Assembly (NCBI GenBank): GCA_003149065.1
Contig: QGFZ01000003.1
Span: forward strand, 62,001 to 126,000
DNA: 64,000 nucleotides
Reading direction: 5' to 3'
Source of the DNA: Ruminococcaceae bacterium R-25
GTDB lineage: Bacteria > Bacillota > Clostridia > Saccharofermentanales > Saccharofermentanaceae
Shown here: piece by piece, positions 15,834 to 23,758 of the stretch
Position numbering within the stretch: the stretch's first letter is position 1
Layout: each line of letters begins with the position of its first letter
Made by a program: the position numbers and the translations under genes
The notes under the pieces: model-generated
The model's database searches: none
Seen by the model: the letters and a program-made list of their open reading frames with translations, nothing else
What the model was told of the DNA's origin: nothing

Positions 15834-17372
15834 TTATGCGTCTTTCATATCATCCCAGGTTCTGTCGTCTTCTACAAAGCCGTTAGCGGATTTGGCCTTA
15901 ACAATGGCCTTGACGATGAAGCCGGAGCAGAGGATAAGGATCACGACGCACCAGCCGAAGATGATGTTGGCCTTGAGGGAATAACCGTCAGCAGCGCCGT
16001 AGATGCCGCCGCCTTTGATGAGGTTATAGAGGTTCCAGATGAACAGGCCGATGAGGACAACAGGTGAGATGACTTTGATGGAGGGGATGAACCACCATTT
16101 GGGCATCTTGAACTTGTTGGTGTTGCGGTTGAGCTCTTCCAGGATCTTGGTTGTCTTGAAGAACCAGCCTGCGGCGATCATCTCGAGGATACCTGTGATG
16201 ATAAGTGTGTAGCTGTTGATGAAGTAGTCGACGATATCGAGGATGGCAAGGCCAGCACCTGTTACGTAGATGAGGCTGATGACGCCTTCGATAAAGCAGA
16301 TGATGAGTGTTGTCTTCTTCTTGCTGAGCTTGAACTTATCGGAAATAGCTGTGGAGATACCTTCGATGATGGAGAACAGGGAGTCGATCGCAAGGGTGAT
16401 CAGGCAGAAGTAGAAGATGAACGCAAAGATCATGTTGAAGATTGAGTTGCCTGAGATCTTGACGATTGCCTGAGGATAGATGATGAATGCTGTTGCGATA
16501 CCTGAAGCGGACATGCTGTCGAGCATTCCTGTGCCTGCCATTGTCGTGAACATAACGACACCGGCGAGGATGCTGATGAACATGTCGGAGAATGAGATGA
16601 TGATCGTGTCGATAACGATGTTGGAGTCCTTATCAAGGAATGAACCGTAAGCGAACATGATCGCCATTGATGTTGAGAGTGAATAGAATACCTGGCCGAT
16701 AGCGTCTACCCAGAGATTGGAATCAGCGAGAGCGGACCAATCGGGGATGAAGAGCTTTGCGAGACCAGCCATTGCGCCGGGCATCATGATGCCGCGGACA
16801 GCCATTATGAGGAGGCAGATGACAGGGAGGGAAACAGTGTATTTAACGACCTTTCCTACTGTTGTCGTGCCGTTTCTGATGCAGATATAGCAGAGAGCCC
16901 ATGATGCAATGAGGCAACCTACGACGGGCCAGGAGATCGTGGTAAAGCCGGAAGTCGTTCCGGTGGTCTTGATCGTTGCTGCCCAGAGACCGCTTGCGGC
17001 TTCTGTGTCGCCGGTCATGTTCTTAAACTTGTAGCTCAGGCAGAACATCATGATGACCCATGCGAAAACTGCTGCATAGTAGATAGAAATACCGATACCG
17101 TTTGAAACTGCGATCCAGCCGATGCCCTCGGTCTTCTTGTTGAGTGCACGCATTGAACCGGGCGCGCCCTGACGGGTATATCTTGCAATGGATATCTCCA
17201 TCATGAGAAGCGGAATGCCGACAACGAGCATTGCAATCAGGTAAACAAAAAGGAAAGCACCGCCGCCGTATTTAGCAGCCAAGCCCGGGAATCTCCAGGC
17301 ATTTCCCAAACCTACGGCAGAACCAATCGCTGCCAGAATAAAAGCGGATCTAGACGACCATTTTTCGCGCAT
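15834..17372 (-). CDS. Neurotransmitter:sodium symporter family transporter
   Basis: A 512-residue, about 12-helix protein of the NSS/SNF family (LeuT, TnaT, MhsT type), which imports amino acids with sodium. The hallmark first helix is SRSAFILAAIGSAVGLGNAW followed by RFPGLAAKYGGGAFLFVYL, where the sodium and substrate sites lie. SLSTSMAIMFAYGSFLDKDS marks helix 6, with its unwound substrate region. The amino acid carried cannot be read. I start at 17372 because GAGGAGGTG lies eight bases upstream. A TTGACT-18-TATTAT promoter is present and a strong terminator follows, so it is monocistronic. Confidence 0.92.
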   Translation of the reverse strand: MREKWSSRSAFILAAIGSAVGLGNAWRFPGLAAKYGGGAFLFVYLIAMLVVGIPLLMMEISIARYTRQGAPGSMRALNKKTEGIGWIAVSNGIGISIYYAAVFAWVIMMFCLSYKFKNMTGDTEAASGLWAATIKTTGTTSGFTTISWPVVGCLIASWALCYICIRNGTTTVGKVVKYTVSLPVICLLIMAVRGIMMPGAMAGLAKLFIPDWSALADSNLWVDAIGQVFYSLSTSMAIMFAYGSFLDKDSNIVIDTIIISFSDMFISILAGVVMFTTMAGTGMLDSMSASGIATAFIIYPQAIVKISGNSIFNMIFAFIFYFCLITLAIDSLFSIIEGISTAISDKFKLSKKKTTLIICFIEGVISLIYVTGAGLAILDIVDYFINSYTLIITGILEMIAAGWFFKTTKILEELNRNTNKFKMPKWWFIPSIKVISPVVLIGLFIWNLYNLIKGGGIYGAADGYSLKANIIFGWCVVILILCSGFIVKAIVKAKSANGFVEDDRTWDDMKDA

Positions 17373-17400
17373 AAAGATAACACCTCCTCGCACAAAAATG

Positions 17401-17430
17401 ATAATACTTCAAAAGCAAAGAGCAAGTCAA
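17401..17430 (-). promoter_or_regulatory. Promoter of the NSS symporter gene
   Basis: Minus strand TTGACT (17430-17425), 18-base spacer, TATTAT (17406-17401), 29 bases before the start codon. It is back to back with the promoter of the divergent lipoprotein gene. Confidence 0.65.
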
Positions 17431-17445
17431 AGATATCTGATTCTG

Positions 17446-17454
17446 TGATAGAAT
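17446..17454 (+). promoter_or_regulatory. Extended -10 promoter of the lipoprotein-SBP gene
   Basis: TGATAGAAT is an extended -10 box. The only upstream match to a -35 is poor. GGGGG precedes the ATG at 17485. Confidence 0.45.
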
Positions 17455-17484
17455 CCGTATAAGTACAACAAGGGGGTAGATTGT

Positions 17485-19425
17485 ATGAACAGAAAAATCG
17501 TTTCCGCTCTGCTTGCGGTCGTTATGCTCGCCGGCATCTTGACCGGATGCAGCAAGACCACGGCGATGAACAAGAACAAGTTCATCAAGTCGTGCGAAAA
17601 GCTGAAGCTCACCGAACTTGAGATCGATGAATTGGACGAGATCGAAAAGAACGTCGAAGACGGTTTCTATTTTGTCGGCGACGAAGATATCATCTCGGGC
17701 AAATCCAAGGTAATTGACCAATATCTTAAGATGTTAAAGTTTTCGAAGGCTTTTACTTCTGACGATTTGGTGTACGTCGCTTTAGCCGGCAAGTGCGCGG
17801 GCTATGATGACCTCAAGGATGTAAAGGATCCTGAGGATGCCGAGCTGGACGGCGCATTTGCTTTCCAGATGGATTTCGGGCAGAAGGGCAAGGCAGAAGA
17901 ATTTATGGACGGTGTCGAATACGTCCTTAAGAAGGCCGGCATCAAGCCCAAGAAGCTCACACCCCAGGAATATTATGTTTCTGAGAATGAGGCATTTTTA
18001 AGATTCCACATCGATCTCGAAAAGCTCGCGGAGACCGTTCTTGATGACGACGATACGATGAAATCGCTGAACAAGAAATACGGTGATGTTGAGGATCTTT
18101 TAGAAGGACTCAAGGGCGATATCGCCGTTTCAATCGAGATCAAAGGTTCCACGATACTTATTTTCGCGGGCGGCGTTGTCAATTCCGAAAAGAAGGTCTA
18201 CAAAGACTTTGTTAAGGCTTTCGGCCTTGCAAAAGATCCGATGACTCTGCCGATGAATGAAGAAGTTGCAGAAGACATGGTCGATAAAGTGGTTCTTTAC
18301 GCTAAATATATTTCGAAGATCGCTAATAAAAAGCCAACCGTTCCTACGGCAACTCCGACACCCGCACCTGATACGGCAACTCCGACACCTGCACCAGATC
18401 CTGACAAGGATCCGGTCGATCCTGTTGATCCGGTCTTGACGGGTTCCGGCAAGGTCGGTGTCTCAATGCCAACAAAAGACCTCTGGAGATGGGCTCAGGA
18501 CGGTGACCGGATGAAGAAGGAACTTGAGGCAATGGGCTACACTGTTGACCTCCAGTACGCCGGAAACCGGGTAGATACCCAGGTCCAGCAGATCCAGAAC
18601 ATGATCAATTCCGGCTGCGAGGTAATCGTTGTTGCGGCCATTGAATCCAGTTCATTGGCACAGGTCCTCGAAAATGCCAAAGCGCAGGATGTAACCGTCA
18701 TTGCTTATGACCGCCTCATTTTAGGTACGGAAGCCGTTGACTACTTCGTTTCTTTCGATAACTACATGGTCGGACAGCTTCAGGGAAAGTATATCGTTGA
18801 AGCGCTCGATCTTGATAACGCCAATGGATCTTTTAACATTGAGATCACGGCAGGCGATCCCACTGACAATAATGCGGCATTGTTCTATCAGGGCGCTATG
18901 GATGCGATAAAACCGTATATTGATTCCGGCAAGCTCAAAGTACTTTCAGGCCAGAAGGATTTCAAAGATGTTGCCACCGATTCGTGGAAAACGGATAATG
19001 CCCAGGCCAGAGCCGAGAACATTCTCGCTGCCTATTATCCGAGTGGAACAAATATCGATGCATGGCTTTGCTCGAATGACTCCACTGCCTGCGGTGTCAT
19101 AAACGCACTGGACAAGTACTATAAAGGCAATTACCCGGTCATCACGGGCCAGGACTGCGACATACTCAGTGTTAAGCACATTATCGCAGGCAAGCAGGCC
19201 ATGTCAGTTTTTAAGGATACGAGAACTCTTGCTTCCCAGGCAGCTAAGATGGTGTCCCAGGTCATGAACGGTCAGAAAGTCGATGTCAATGATATTGATA
19301 CGTACAACAACGGAAAGAAAGACATTTCGTCTTATCTTTGCGCGCCGGTATTTGTTACGGCCGATAATTACAAGACAATACTTGTAGACAGCGGATATTA
19401 CACTCAGGACAGTTTGGATTATTAA
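17485..19425 (+). CDS. Lipoprotein fusing a novel N-terminal domain to a sugar-binding protein
   Basis: A 646-residue lipoprotein. The signal peptide ends at the lipobox LTGC (Cys22). Residues ~25-285 match, over their whole length, the separate lipoprotein encoded next (shared FRFHID, LKGD and GG blocks). A proline/threonine/aspartate linker follows (PTATPTPAPDTATPTPAPDP, then DPVDPV). Residues ~330-646 are a type I periplasmic binding protein of the ChvE/xylose class: VGVSMPTKDLWRWAQDGDRM, INSGCEVIVVAAIES, VIAYDRLILG, WLCSNDSTACGVINAL. No ATPase or permease gene is adjacent, so it may act as a sensor or adaptor subunit. Function of the first domain is unknown. Confidence 0.85.
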   Translation: MNRKIVSALLAVVMLAGILTGCSKTTAMNKNKFIKSCEKLKLTELEIDELDEIEKNVEDGFYFVGDEDIISGKSKVIDQYLKMLKFSKAFTSDDLVYVALAGKCAGYDDLKDVKDPEDAELDGAFAFQMDFGQKGKAEEFMDGVEYVLKKAGIKPKKLTPQEYYVSENEAFLRFHIDLEKLAETVLDDDDTMKSLNKKYGDVEDLLEGLKGDIAVSIEIKGSTILIFAGGVVNSEKKVYKDFVKAFGLAKDPMTLPMNEEVAEDMVDKVVLYAKYISKIANKKPTVPTATPTPAPDTATPTPAPDPDKDPVDPVDPVLTGSGKVGVSMPTKDLWRWAQDGDRMKKELEAMGYTVDLQYAGNRVDTQVQQIQNMINSGCEVIVVAAIESSSLAQVLENAKAQDVTVIAYDRLILGTEAVDYFVSFDNYMVGQLQGKYIVEALDLDNANGSFNIEITAGDPTDNNAALFYQGAMDAIKPYIDSGKLKVLSGQKDFKDVATDSWKTDNAQARAENILAAYYPSGTNIDAWLCSNDSTACGVINALDKYYKGNYPVITGQDCDILSVKHIIAGKQAMSVFKDTRTLASQAAKMVSQVMNGQKVDVNDIDTYNNGKKDISSYLCAPVFVTADNYKTILVDSGYYTQDSLDY

Positions 19426-19450
19426 TAAGTCAAAATAAAATGATTTGTAG

Positions 19451-19456
19451 TATAAT
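19451..19456 (+). promoter_or_regulatory. Candidate -10 box before the stand-alone lipoprotein gene
   Basis: TATAAT 31 bases before the ATG, in the 61-base gap after the fusion gene; no clear -35. AAAAGGAGGG is the ribosome site. It suggests separate expression. Confidence 0.45.
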
Positions 19457-19486
19457 GCTGATATTCCCAAAAGGAGGGTATTAATT

Positions 19487-20377
19487 ATGAAGAAGATTAA
19501 AGCTATGGCATGCGTGCTGGCATTAGCTATGGTTGCAGGCGTTTTGGCAGGCTGCAGCAAGACAACAACGATTTCTACAGGCAATTTTACAAAGGCTTGT
19601 GAGAAGCTTGGTCTCGAAGAGTTCGAGCTCGACGGCAAAGATGCACCTGATATTGATGACTTGGAAGATGGTATCTATGCATATGCAGATGAGGATTTCA
19701 TCGAAGATGAGCCCGAGCAGATCGAGGATTTCCTGAAGGATCTCAAGCTTAATGACGTTATCGATGTTGATGACGTTGAGACTTTCGCTTTCGCAGCAAA
19801 GGCTACAGGCCTTGAGGATGCAAAGGACATCGCTTCTGATCCTGAGGACATCGCAGATCTCGAGATCGACGGCGCAGTTGCTTTCCAGATGACACTTAAG
19901 AAAGACGGCTATGCTGAAGACATCATGGACGCTGTTATGGATATGCTCGATGAAGCAGGCGTCAGCAAGAAGAGCCTCACAAACAAGGAATTCTATTCTT
20001 CCAAGAAGGAAGGCTACTTCAGATTCCACATTGACGTTGCCAAGCTCGCAAAGATCATTCTCGACAACGACGATATCGCTGACATCCTCGAAAAGTACGG
20101 TGACAAGGCTGACATTGATTTCGAAGACCTTTTAGGAAGCCTCAAGGGCGACGTTGCAATCACTGTTGAAGTAAACGGCAAGAATGTTTTCGTTCTCATG
20201 GGCGGCGCACTCAACACAAAGCCTGCAACACTCAATCAGTTCGCTAAGGCATTCGGCGCTTCCGTAAACCCTGTTTCCGTTCCCATGAACGAGAAGCTCG
20301 TTGAAGAAATGGTCGAAGACGCAGTTGATAACTACGCTTCAAAGCTTTCAAGTGCTGGAGCTGCTTTTGATCTCTGA
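19487..20377 (+). CDS. Lipoprotein homologous to the N-terminal domain of the upstream fusion
   Basis: A 296-residue acidic lipoprotein with lipobox LAGC (Cys23). It begins CSKTTTISTGNFTKACEKLG against CSKTTAMNKNKFIKSCEKLK in the upstream gene, and they align to the end through AFQMTLKKDGYAEDIMD, GYFRFHIDVAKLAKIILDND, DLLGSLKGDVAITVEVNGK and VSVPMNEKLVEEMV. Hence the upstream protein is this domain plus a binding protein. Very high Asp/Glu content (FIEDEPEQIEDF, DVIDVDDVETF) hints at a surface-exposed, perhaps cation-rich environment. Function unknown. A terminator follows at 20401. Confidence 0.8.
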   Translation: MKKIKAMACVLALAMVAGVLAGCSKTTTISTGNFTKACEKLGLEEFELDGKDAPDIDDLEDGIYAYADEDFIEDEPEQIEDFLKDLKLNDVIDVDDVETFAFAAKATGLEDAKDIASDPEDIADLEIDGAVAFQMTLKKDGYAEDIMDAVMDMLDEAGVSKKSLTNKEFYSSKKEGYFRFHIDVAKLAKIILDNDDIADILEKYGDKADIDFEDLLGSLKGDVAITVEVNGKNVFVLMGGALNTKPATLNQFAKAFGASVNPVSVPMNEKLVEEMVEDAVDNYASKLSSAGAAFDL

Positions 20378-20400
20378 TCTTTAATTGAACGCTGATTTAT

Positions 20401-20432
20401 AAGGGCTGTCTCGATGAAGGCGGCCCTTTTTT
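20401..20432 (+). terminator. Intrinsic terminator, GGGCTGTCTC family
   Basis: AAGGGCTGTCTCGATGAAGG then CGGCCCTTTTTT: a GC-rich stem and six T residues. It shares its core with the terminators at 27521, 31377, 40738 and 56782. Confidence 0.85.
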
Positions 20433-20447
20433 AATGGGCGACGACTG

Positions 20448-20560
20448 GTCAACTTTTCAGCTAGCAAAAATCGAAAAAATGCTAGGTAAAAAGCTGGATT
20501 TTGCGAAAATCCAGCTTTTTTGCTAGCAGAATTCGGAAAAAAGCTATCCAAAAAGTTGAC
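20448..20560. repeat. 113-bp nested palindrome with perfect 15-bp central hairpin
   Basis: The outer arms GTCAACTTTT (20448-20457) and AAAAGTTGAC (20551-20560) pair perfectly over 10 bp. The centre AAAAAGCTGGATTTT (20488-20502) pairs perfectly with AAAATCCAGCTTTTT (20506-20520). GCTAG words sit between on each side. The sequence differs from the ATTGACG family but the length and nested plan match. Confidence 0.75.
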
Positions 20561-20608
20561 TGCGGCGTGTGCGTCTGAATGAATGCCAGCCTCAACGATG
20601 GCAGTGGG

Positions 20609-20741
20609 CAGCTTTTTGGTGAATGACTGAAATGGTGACTGATTTTGGGTTTTGAGTCACTGTTTGAGTCATTTTCACCCCAAAATGACTGGAGTGGTGA
20701 CTGTTTTGGGGTTTTGGGTCATTTTTTGAGTCACTTGTGGG
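20609..20741. repeat. Two GACT/AGTC nested dyad units; first 34 bp also at 31430
   Basis: Unit 1 nests AATGACT(20622)/AGTCATT(20667) around GTGACT(20635)/AGTCAC(20655), with six-base spacers on both sides. Unit 2 (20684-20734) has the same words but with the right-hand pair swapped. The first 34 bp recur at 31430-31463 with one mismatch. No gene lies in 20378-20933. Confidence 0.75.
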
Positions 20742-20796
20742 AAGAAGCGCTCTGCTAGTGTATGAAACATTGACCCTCACTGTGCCCGTTATGTTC

Positions 20797-20910
20797 ATTG
20801 ACAGAAAACTGTACGGAAATGACCAAAAGCGTCAATAATTCCGTCAATCGAAGGTCTTATTGACGATTTTATTGACAGTTTTCGCTGTTTTCGTACAGAT
20901 TTTTGTCAAT
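20797..20910. repeat. 114-bp nested palindromic element, copy C
   Basis: The left arm is ATTGACAGAAAACTGTACG and the right arm ends ATTTTTGTCAAT. In this copy the seventh arm base is A instead of G, and the partner arm is T instead of C: a compensatory change compared with the other copies. It lies between convergent genes. Confidence 0.85.
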
Positions 20911-20933
20911 CAGGATCTGCAAAAGGTGAATCC

Positions 20934-21971
20934 TCAGAACATCGACGGCGGGAACAGTCTCGATAATGTTCTCAGTGCCGTACCGAAATTGGTCAGGTCC
21001 ATGAGGATGCCCGAGAAGAGGAATGACAGGATCAGGTAGACCGGCAGGATGGAAGAGAAGATCTTCGAGCGGGCCGTGCGGATCGGAAGGAGCGTCATTA
21101 CTGTGCCGAGCACAAACGATACCAGCGTGACGAGCAGGGTATAGACGACCACGTGCAAGGGGGAAAAACCTATCCGGGAGACGATAAAGCAGATAATGGA
21201 TATTACCATTGCGGGCAGGGTGAATACAGCGACCTGGATAAGGCCCAGGTAGATGCGCTCGATGAGGCCGAAGCGCAGATAGATCCTGTTGTCCTGGTCG
21301 TTTAAGAAGGCAAGAGTGCCCAGAAGTGCAGCTGTGAAGATGAAGAAACCGGCGAACTTGTAGAGCGGGATTGGAACCTTTTCGGTGCGGGTGATGGCGT
21401 CGTAGATCTTGCCTTCGACGTTTTCGAGAGCGAAAAGAGATTGGTCGTCTAAGTATTTGCCGAAGAGTCTTTTAAGCTCAGGGTCATGAACGTCGACCTC
21501 ACGGCCGTGGGCGGCGAAAGTCTCCTTGATGATCTGGCGTGCGCTGTACTGGTAGAAATTCCTGAAAACTTCTTCTCTCGATAAGAAAACGAAGCTCGAT
21601 GCGGGTGTCGATATCTGCTTGATATCGTAGCGGGAGCCTGATGAGGTGAGGTTTTCGGAAAAGCCGTTGGGGAAGATATAAGCCGTGTTTGCCTTGCCGG
21701 ATGTGAGGTCGTTATAGATTTCGTCTTCGTCGTCGACTTCATAGAAGTGGAAGATCGAATTCATTGAGGTGAGGCTGTCTATGATCTCTTCCGTGTCTTC
21801 GGAGGTATCCTTGTTTAAGACTGCGACGGGGATATAGATGCTGGTCTCTTTTTCGGGCACGAAAATGACCAGGAGCGCCATTAAGATAATGACGAAGCTC
21901 ATGACGTACATCGCAGGGTTTATGAGGCTCCTTTTCGCGAGGACCGATAATCTGTTTAAGAATAATTTCAT
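20934..21971 (-). CDS. ABC-2 type transporter permease (second subunit)
   Basis: A 345-residue membrane protein of the ABC-2/YhgE-like layout: an N-terminal helix (NPAMYVMSFVIILMALLVIF), an outer domain of ~170 residues with VAVLNKDTSEDTEE and YIFPNGFSENL, then about five C-terminal helices. It overlaps the upstream permease gene by four bases (ATGA). With that gene and the ATPase gene it forms a heterodimeric exporter. The ABC-2 class often exports drugs, lantibiotics or surface molecules, and no substrate clue is nearby. Copy C of the palindromic element lies immediately downstream. Confidence 0.85.
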   Translation of the reverse strand: MKLFLNRLSVLAKRSLINPAMYVMSFVIILMALLVIFVPEKETSIYIPVAVLNKDTSEDTEEIIDSLTSMNSIFHFYEVDDEDEIYNDLTSGKANTAYIFPNGFSENLTSSGSRYDIKQISTPASSFVFLSREEVFRNFYQYSARQIIKETFAAHGREVDVHDPELKRLFGKYLDDQSLFALENVEGKIYDAITRTEKVPIPLYKFAGFFIFTAALLGTLAFLNDQDNRIYLRFGLIERIYLGLIQVAVFTLPAMVISIICFIVSRIGFSPLHVVVYTLLVTLVSFVLGTVMTLLPIRTARSKIFSSILPVYLILSFLFSGILMDLTNFGTALRTLSRLFPPSMF

Positions 21972-23056
21972 AGGAACATCGACCTCATAAAGAAACGAAT
22001 CAGGTAGTAGAACGGGTTATATACTGCGGCATTCTGGAAGAAGCGCGACATGAAATCCAACGGGATCAGGCCTCCTGCAAGATACATCATCAGAGTGCCC
22101 GCGCCGAAGGTGATATAGGATACTGCGGCAGGACTTTTTACGAGATAGCAAAGGGAAGTTCCCAGAAGCGCAATGATCAAGATCACGGGGATGACCGTGA
22201 TAAGCGACAGGAACTTCATGGATTCGAAAATGAAGCACAGGCAGATGAACATCACGATATAGAGCAGATAGATCATGACAGCGGTGCACAGGGCCTCAAG
22301 AAGGAATATCTTCCAGGTCTTAATGCCGGAGAGCTTTGCCCTGGCCCTGAAAATGTCGTTGTTGCCCTTATAGAAAAATGAGATGACGAAGACGGACATC
22401 ATGAGGATATAGAGAGTGTAAGATGCCGTGAGGCGCTCCCTGACTGCGTATTTGGCGACGATGTCGTCGGCGTCGATCTGGTGGAACAGCTTTTTGCGGT
22501 CCATTACATAGGTGAAGCTGTTCGACTGGACTTCGCCTCTTATCTCATAGATCTCCGAAGGATCCATACCCATTTGTTCGGCATATTCGGCGGCCGTGAG
22601 GATCGATGCCTGCGCAGTGCCCAGAAGGTCGCTCATCGCATACATGAGGTCGTTTACTATGTGCTCTTCAAAGGTGTCAGCGTCCCTGTAGATTACCGAA
22701 ACATGCTTTGCTTCAGGGGTTCCCATCTCCTCGATGAAGCCTTCGGGAACGATTATTCCGGCGATCGCATCGCCGCTCTCGACGAGGCTTATGACCTTCT
22801 TTTCAGACTTTACCTGGTTGATGTCTATCGTGTGCTTGACGCTGTCCATCTTCTGGACGAGCGAAATTCCGAGCTGGGTATAAGACTCGTCATCGGGCAC
22901 ATAGCATGCGACCGATACGATGCTGTCGGTGTTGTTCTCGAAAAGGAACTCCGACGCATACATGACGAGCGCGAGCATGGCAATGCCGAGTGCCAGAAAA
23001 TAGCACAGCACATAGGGAAGGAAAAGCAATACTCTTTTGCAGTATGCCTTTATCAT
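21968..23056 (-). CDS. ABC-2 type transporter permease (first subunit)
   Basis: A 362-residue paralogue of its neighbour: N-terminal helix (VLLFLPYVLCYFLALGIAML), an outer domain with VACYVPDDESYTQLG and GIIVPEGFIEEMGTPE (compare YIFPNGFSENL in the partner), then about six helices from residue ~215 on. It overlaps the ATPase gene by four bases on one side and the second permease by four on the other, so translation is coupled. The last helices end MRSMFL, resembling the LFPPSMF end of the partner. Confidence 0.85.
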   Translation of the reverse strand: MIKAYCKRVLLFLPYVLCYFLALGIAMLALVMYASEFLFENNTDSIVSVACYVPDDESYTQLGISLVQKMDSVKHTIDINQVKSEKKVISLVESGDAIAGIIVPEGFIEEMGTPEAKHVSVIYRDADTFEEHIVNDLMYAMSDLLGTAQASILTAAEYAEQMGMDPSEIYEIRGEVQSNSFTYVMDRKKLFHQIDADDIVAKYAVRERLTASYTLYILMMSVFVISFFYKGNNDIFRARAKLSGIKTWKIFLLEALCTAVMIYLLYIVMFICLCFIFESMKFLSLITVIPVILIIALLGTSLCYLVKSPAAVSYITFGAGTLMMYLAGGLIPLDFMSRFFQNAAVYNPFYYLIRFFMRSMFL

Positions 23057-23691
23057 CCAAGGGCCTCCGCGGGTGAGATGCCGGCAGGAAGGAGCGTCGC
23101 TGCGCCGTTCTTTAACAGATATATTTTCGAGCAGTGCTTGAAAAGTTCTTCACTGTGGCTTGCGATGAAGACCGTGCCGCCCTTGGCTCTGAAGGAATCG
23201 ATGAACTTGATGATGTCGTTTTTCGCAGGGATGTCCAGAGCTGCCAGCGGTTCGTCCATGAGCAGGATGTCGGGCTTGCTCAAAAGCACCGAAGCTATTG
23301 CAAGACGCTTTTTCATACCGCCGGACATGCGCCTGACCTTGAGGTCGATAAAATCATTTACCTTAAGGATGGAGAGCTCGGTGTCAGTTAATTCTTTTAA
23401 GATCTCGGCCTTGCTAAGTGGTGTCCACATCTTAAGGTTGTCCATGGCTGTGAGCTCGTCAATGAGGGCGTTTTCCTGCGTGACAAAGCCGGCTTTTCCT
23501 AAAACTTTGATGGTGCCTGAAGAAGTCCTTCTAAGGCCTGCTATAGCGGAGAGCAGGGTGGATTTACCTGAACCGTTCAGGCCCAGAAGGCCTATTACGT
23601 CGCCTTTTTCAGCTGTTATGGTAACGTCGGTCAGAACGGTTTTCTTGTATTTTAACGAGACTTTTTCGATAGTTACGATTGAATCAGCCAT
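23053..23691 (-). CDS. ABC transporter ATP-binding protein
   Basis: A 212-residue nucleotide-binding domain. Walker A is GLLGLNGSGKSTLL (~33-46), the signature is RRMSGGMKKRLAIA (~130), Walker B is DILLMDEPLAALD and the switch histidine is in VFIASHSEELF. It is short, as is usual for ABC-2 exporter ATPases. First gene of a three-gene unit with two ABC-2 permeases. AAAGGAG precedes the start, and an extended -10 box lies 31-39 bases upstream. Confidence 0.93.
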   Translation of the reverse strand: MADSIVTIEKVSLKYKKTVLTDVTITAEKGDVIGLLGLNGSGKSTLLSAIAGLRRTSSGTIKVLGKAGFVTQENALIDELTAMDNLKMWTPLSKAEILKELTDTELSILKVNDFIDLKVRRMSGGMKKRLAIASVLLSKPDILLMDEPLAALDIPAKNDIIKFIDSFRAKGGTVFIASHSEELFKHCSKIYLLKNGAATLLPAGISPAEALG

Positions 23692-23722
23692 ATATCCCTA
23701 GCACTCCTTTAAATATAGAGTG

Positions 23723-23731
23723 ATTATAGCA
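23723..23731 (-). promoter_or_regulatory. Extended -10 promoter of the ABC exporter operon
   Basis: TGCTATAAT on the minus strand (23731-23723), with no clear -35, about 31 bases before the ATG. Confidence 0.55.
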
Positions 23732-23758
23732 TAGAGGAAAAAACGGGAAGTGCGGCCA

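Noticed and set aside
22481..23701. Long plus-strand open frame (406 codons) opposite the ABC exporter genes
   Set aside because: It lies antisense to two well-supported genes with Walker, signature and helix patterns, and its translation has no recognisable domain. It is a codon-bias shadow.
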